A stretch of 64,000 nucleotides of DNA from Bryobacteraceae bacterium (GTDB lineage: Bacteria > Acidobacteriota > Terriglobia > Bryobacterales > Bryobacteraceae). Positions 60,556-64,000 of this stretch are shown one piece after another; position 1 is the stretch's first letter; each line of letters opens with the position of its first letter. Made by a program: the position numbers and the translations under genes. The notes under the pieces were generated by a model. That model did no database searches, had not been told where the DNA came from, and saw only the letters and a program-made list of their open reading frames with translations. The stretch spans positions 3,038,001 through 3,102,000 of the forward strand of contig BPGE01000001.1 in the NCBI GenBank assembly GCA_026002875.1. The letters run 5' to 3'.

Positions 60556-62046
60556 ATGAACCTCGCCGCCCTGCTCGCAGACATCGTCCCGCACGCCGAT
60601 CCCGCATGGGAGCGGATCGAAGTCGTGGGGCTGGACTACGACAGCCGCCGCATCGGGCCGGGCTTCGTGTTTTTCGCTTTCCCGGGCAGCCGCACGAGCG
60701 GCGCCCTGTTCGCCCGCGATGCCGCCGAACGCGGGGCTGTGGCCGTGATCAGCGAACTCGATGCGCCGCCCGATTTCCCCGTTCCCTGGATCCGCACCGC
60801 TCATGGCCGCCGGGCTCTGGCGCTGATGAGCCTGCGCCTCTACGGCCGCCCCGACGAGCGGCTCCGCCTGACCGGCGTGACGGGCACGAACGGCAAGACC
60901 ACCACCGTCTTCGCCATCGACGCCATGCTGCGCCACGCCGGACGCACGACAGCCATGGCGGGCACCGTGCTGTACCGCATCGCCGGCCGCGAAGCGCCCG
61001 CCGTCAACACGACGCCGGAGTCGCTCGACCTGGTGCGCATGATGGACGAGCTCGCGCGCGCCGGCGGCGCGGACTTCGTCTTCGAGGTTTCCTCGCACGC
61101 GCTGGCTCTCGAGCGCATTTACGGCTTCCGCTTCCACACGGCCCTGTTCACGAATCTCACGCAGGACCACCTGGACTTCCACGGCACCATGGAGGCCTAT
61201 TTCGCGGCCAAACACCGGCTGTTCGAGGGCGCCGGCGGACCTGCGCCGCGGTTCGCCGTCGTCAACGAAGACGATCCGTGGACGGAGCGGATCGTCACCG
61301 CGCCGCAGACGGAGCGCTGGTCCTACGGCCTCGGCGCTCGCGCGCGGTTCCGCGCCGTGGACATCGAAGCGGGCTTCCACGGGGTGCGTTTCACCATCGA
61401 GCATCCGGGCGGGCGCACGCGGATCGAGTCGCCGATGTGCGGCCTGATCAGCGTCTACAACCTGACGGCCGCTTTCGCCGCCGGCCTGTCTCTGGGGCTC
61501 GAGCCGGAAGCCGCCGCATCCGGTCTGGCCGCCTGCCGCGCCGTGCCCGGGCGGTTCGAGCGCATCGACATGGGCCAGCCGTTCCTCGTCGTCGTCGACT
61601 ATGCGCACACCGAGGACGCATTGCAGAACCTGATTCTGGCCGCGCGCGCCCTGGGGCCGAAGCGCGTCATCACCGTCTTCGGCTGCGGCGGCGACCGCGA
61701 CAAGCTGAAGCGCCCGCGCATGGGCGAAACGGCCGCCGCGCTGAGCGACCTCGTGGTGGTCACCAGCGACAATCCCCGCAGCGAGAATCCCCTCGAGATC
61801 ATCAACGACATCCTCGTGGGGCTGCGCCGCCGCGACACGCCTCATGAAGTGGAGCCGGACCGGCGCGAGGCGATCCGCCTCGCCATCGGCCGCGCCGCAG
61901 CCGGCGACATCGTGCTGATCGCCGGCAAGGGGCATGAAACCTGCCAGGTGCTGGCGGACCGCACCATCGCCTTCGACGACCGCGCCGTGGCGCGCGAGGT
62001 GCTGGCCGAATACGGCTATGGCGGGCCGCGGGGAGGCGAATCATGA
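60556..62046 (+). CDS. murE: UDP-MurNAc-tripeptide synthetase MurE (meso-DAP type)
   Basis: 496 residues. It adds the third stem amino acid to UDP-MurNAc-L-Ala-D-Glu. The P-loop GVTGTNGKTTT has Lys114, and NTTPESLDL and SSHALALERI are present. The specificity motif is DNPR (405-408 in TSDNPRSENPLEI), which marks meso-diaminopimelate enzymes. GKGHETCQ is near the C-terminus. It follows the PBP after 2 bases and overlaps murF as ATGA. Confidence 0.96.
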   Translation: MNLAALLADIVPHADPAWERIEVVGLDYDSRRIGPGFVFFAFPGSRTSGALFARDAAERGAVAVISELDAPPDFPVPWIRTAHGRRALALMSLRLYGRPDERLRLTGVTGTNGKTTTVFAIDAMLRHAGRTTAMAGTVLYRIAGREAPAVNTTPESLDLVRMMDELARAGGADFVFEVSSHALALERIYGFRFHTALFTNLTQDHLDFHGTMEAYFAAKHRLFEGAGGPAPRFAVVNEDDPWTERIVTAPQTERWSYGLGARARFRAVDIEAGFHGVRFTIEHPGGRTRIESPMCGLISVYNLTAAFAAGLSLGLEPEAAASGLAACRAVPGRFERIDMGQPFLVVVDYAHTEDALQNLILAARALGPKRVITVFGCGGDRDKLKRPRMGETAAALSDLVVVTSDNPRSENPLEIINDILVGLRRRDTPHEVEPDRREAIRLAIGRAAAGDIVLIAGKGHETCQVLADRTIAFDDRAVAREVLAEYGYGGPRGGES

Positions 62047-63362
62047 GAATCTCCGTCGCCGGCCGGTGGTGCACGTCCGTCAGCGTGGACACCCGCACGC
62101 TGCAGCCCGGCGCGCTGTTTGTCGCTCTGAAGGGCCCGAATCACGACGGCCACGATTTCGTGGCGGCCGCGTTTGAAAAAGGCGCCGCCGCGGCCGTCGT
62201 GGAGCGGCCCGTGGAGGCCCCGGGGCCGCTGCACGTCGTGCCGGACGCCCTCGCCTGGCTTCAGCAGAAGGCCGCCGAGGAGCGCAGCCGCTGGGGCGGC
62301 CTCGTGGTGGGCATCACCGGCAGCGCCGGTAAAACGACCACCAAGGAAGCGCTGGCCGCCGTGCTCTCCGTCCGCCTGCGCACCGGCAAGACGCAGGGCA
62401 ATTTCAACAACCACATCGGCGTGCCGCTGACGATTCTCAACCTGCCGGATGACGCCGAAGCGGCCGCCGTCGAAATCGGCATGAACCACGCCGGCGAGAT
62501 CCGCCATCTGTGCACCATCGCGCGGCCGCAGATCGGCGTGGTCACCAACGTGGGCACGGCGCATATCGAGAATCTCGGCTCGATCGAAGGCATCGCCGCC
62601 GCCAAGCGCGAACTCGTCGAGTCGCTCCCGCCCGATGGCGCGGCCGTGCTCAATGGCGACGACCCTCGCGTGCGCGCGATGGCGGACATCTTCCCTGGCA
62701 GGAAGGTCTTTTACGGTTCTTCTTCCCTTGTTCCCTCCGAGGCACCCCACGTCCGGGCTTCGAACGTCGCCTACCTGTCCGAGGGGGTGAAGTTCGATGT
62801 CCCGGACGTGGGCTCTTTTTTCTGCCCCCTGGCCGGGCGCGCGGGGCTGATGTGCTCGCTCGCCGCCCTGGCCGCGGCCCGGTGCCTGGGCTGGGATCTG
62901 GGAGAATGTAAAGAGGCTGTCGCCCGCCTGCAAACCGCGCCCATGCGGCTCGAGCGGATCGAGCGCAACGGCATGGTGATCTGGAATGACTGCTACAACT
63001 CGAATCCGGAAGCGGCCATGATGATGCTCGACCTGCTGGCCGAGTCGCCCGCCGCGCGCCGGATCGCCGTCCTCGGAGAGATGCTCGAGCTGGGCCCCTG
63101 GAGCGAACCCCTGCACCGCGAAGTCGGCCGCCACGCCGCCGCGCGCGGGCTCGACTGGCTGGTTTGCGTGCGCGGCGCCGCGCGCTGGATGCAGGAAGAA
63201 GCCGCGGCCGCGGGCATGCCCGCCGAGCGCGCCGTGTTTTTCGACGACCCCGCCGAAGCCGGTTCTTTCGTGCGGAGCCTGGCGCGCGCGGGCGACGTTC
63301 TGCTGTTCAAGGGCTCGCGCGGCGTCCGCATGGAGAAGGCGCTGGAGGCGATGCTGGGCTAG
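62043..63362 (+). CDS. murF: UDP-MurNAc-tripeptide--D-Ala-D-Ala ligase MurF
   Basis: 439 residues. The N-terminal domain contains VSVDTRTLQPGALFVAL. The central ATPase has GITGSAGKTTTKE (Lys97), KTQGNFNNHIGVPLTILNL and EIGMNHAGEI, all Mur-ligase signatures. The C-terminal domain has DCYNSNPEAAMMMLDLLA and VLGEMLELG. It attaches D-Ala-D-Ala to the muropeptide precursor. The start overlaps murE; mraY follows after 2 bases. Confidence 0.96.
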   Translation: MRISVAGRWCTSVSVDTRTLQPGALFVALKGPNHDGHDFVAAAFEKGAAAAVVERPVEAPGPLHVVPDALAWLQQKAAEERSRWGGLVVGITGSAGKTTTKEALAAVLSVRLRTGKTQGNFNNHIGVPLTILNLPDDAEAAAVEIGMNHAGEIRHLCTIARPQIGVVTNVGTAHIENLGSIEGIAAAKRELVESLPPDGAAVLNGDDPRVRAMADIFPGRKVFYGSSSLVPSEAPHVRASNVAYLSEGVKFDVPDVGSFFCPLAGRAGLMCSLAALAAARCLGWDLGECKEAVARLQTAPMRLERIERNGMVIWNDCYNSNPEAAMMMLDLLAESPAARRIAVLGEMLELGPWSEPLHREVGRHAAARGLDWLVCVRGAARWMQEEAAAAGMPAERAVFFDDPAEAGSFVRSLARAGDVLLFKGSRGVRMEKALEAMLG

Positions 63363-63364
63363 CC

Positions 63365-64000
63365 ATGTTCTACTGGCTCTTCTACGAACTCCTGTTTCCC
63401 TACTTCTCGCCGTTCCGCGTCTTCAGCTACGTCACCTTCCGCACGCTGGCCGCCAGCCTCACAGCCTTCCTGCTGGGCGTCCTCCTCATGCCGTGGTTCA
63501 TCCGCAAGATGCGCCAGCTCGCCATCGGCCAGCCGATCCGCGAGGACGGACCGGAGAGCCATCTCAAGAAAGCCGGCACGCCGAGCATGGGCGGGCTGCT
63601 GATCGTGTTCTGCACGCTCGTGCCCGCGCTGCTGTTCACGCATCTCACCAACCCTTACGTCTGGGTGGCGATGTTCGCCCTCGCGGGCTACGCCGCCATC
63701 GGCTTCGCCGACGACTGGCTGAAGGTGCGGCGCGGCCGCAATCTCGGCCTCACCGGCAGGCAGAAGATGGGCATGCAGGTGCTGATGATGTTCGCCCTCG
63801 GCTTCTGGCTGCTGGAGCTGCACCGGCGCGGGCTGTACAGCACGGAAATGAACGTGCCCTTCTTCAAGAATTTCCGCCCCGACCTGCTCATCGACCCGCT
63901 GCTGCAGAACACGTGGACCTACCCGCTGGGCTTCGCCCTGTTCTTCCTGTTCCTGCTGCTTGTGATCGTAGGCTCGTCGAACGCCGTCAACCTCACCGAC
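63365..64000 (+). CDS. mraY: Phospho-N-acetylmuramoyl-pentapeptide transferase, 3' truncated by window edge
   Basis: 212 codons are present and the frame runs off the end. This inner-membrane enzyme makes lipid I from UDP-MurNAc-pentapeptide and undecaprenyl phosphate. It has several transmembrane helices, the GTPSMGGLLI motif, the catalytic Asp116-Asp117 in GFADDWLK, and the window stops exactly within SSNAVNLTD. The full family length is about 360 residues. The start ATG lies 2 bases after the murF stop. Confidence 0.96.
   Translation, partial: MFYWLFYELLFPYFSPFRVFSYVTFRTLAASLTAFLLGVLLMPWFIRKMRQLAIGQPIREDGPESHLKKAGTPSMGGLLIVFCTLVPALLFTHLTNPYVWVAMFALAGYAAIGFADDWLKVRRGRNLGLTGRQKMGMQVLMMFALGFWLLELHRRGLYSTEMNVPFFKNFRPDLLIDPLLQNTWTYPLGFALFFLFLLLVIVGSSNAVNLTD

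Overview
The window is a contiguous stretch of GC-rich bacterial chromosome, close to fully coding, with no mobile element, phage gene, rRNA or CRISPR array. Gene content suggests an Acidobacteriota genome, most likely the Bryobacterales/Solibacter side. The evidence is a PEP-CTERM secreted protein, twin-arginine type signals on a sulfatase, a Gfo/Idh/MocA oxidoreductase and a polygalacturonase, SpoIIE/RsbU partner-switching proteins, an S1-domain paralog, and a DAP-type mur cluster in a diderm setting (DUF2490-like outer-membrane protein). The phylum is inferred from content and was not tested by any search.

Layout. 1-4.8 kb: 3' part of ileS, then lspA, a small LURP-one/tubby-like protein and a GT4 glycosyltransferase, tightly packed on the plus strand. 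5-8.2 kb (minus): a histidine kinase, a stand-alone winged-helix protein and an NtrC-type sigma54 activator. 8.3-14.2 kb: a second S1-domain protein, an ECF sigma factor with its membrane anti-sigma, a sulfatase on the other strand, and a secreted two-PDZ protein. The ECF operon and the PDZ gene share a nearly identical upstream element. 14.2-14.7 kb: terminator followed by a cluster of palindromic repeats. 14.7-20.3 kb: chromate transporter, PL22 oligogalacturonate lyase, outer-membrane protein, fabG, UbiD-family decarboxylase, tRNA-His. 20.4-27.7 kb: a five-gene overlapping partner-switching operon (GAF-PP2C, a membrane pseudo-PP2C, a membrane PP2C, a STAS antagonist and an RsbW-type kinase). 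27.6-35.2 kb: GT9-like protein, MTA phosphorylase, Gfo/Idh/MocA oxidoreductase, glcE-glcF, a START-like secreted protein, two small ORFs and a YbaK deacylase.

35.3-49.5 kb (minus) is the classical information-processing block, read in the order tRNA-Tyr, tRNA-Thr, tuf, tRNA-Trp, secE, nusG, rplK, rplA, rplJ, rplL, rpoB, rpoC. Divergent from it at 49.6 kb a consensus sigma70 promoter drives rpsA, a HU/IHF gene and a HIT hydrolase. 52.5-56.4 kb: DUF1848 protein, PEP-CTERM protein, GH28 polygalacturonase, inorganic pyrophosphatase. 56.6-64 kb: start of the division and cell wall cluster mraZ-rsmH-ftsL-ftsI-murE-murF-mraY, running off the end.

The most interesting items are: the ECF regulon signature (two copies of GCGAGACGTTTT-N10-CCGTCTRA with identical spacing); the partner-switching operon, in which the middle PP2C has lost two of its metal-binding aspartates while sharing a novel extracytoplasmic domain with its active neighbour; and the orphan winged-helix protein inside a two-component operon.
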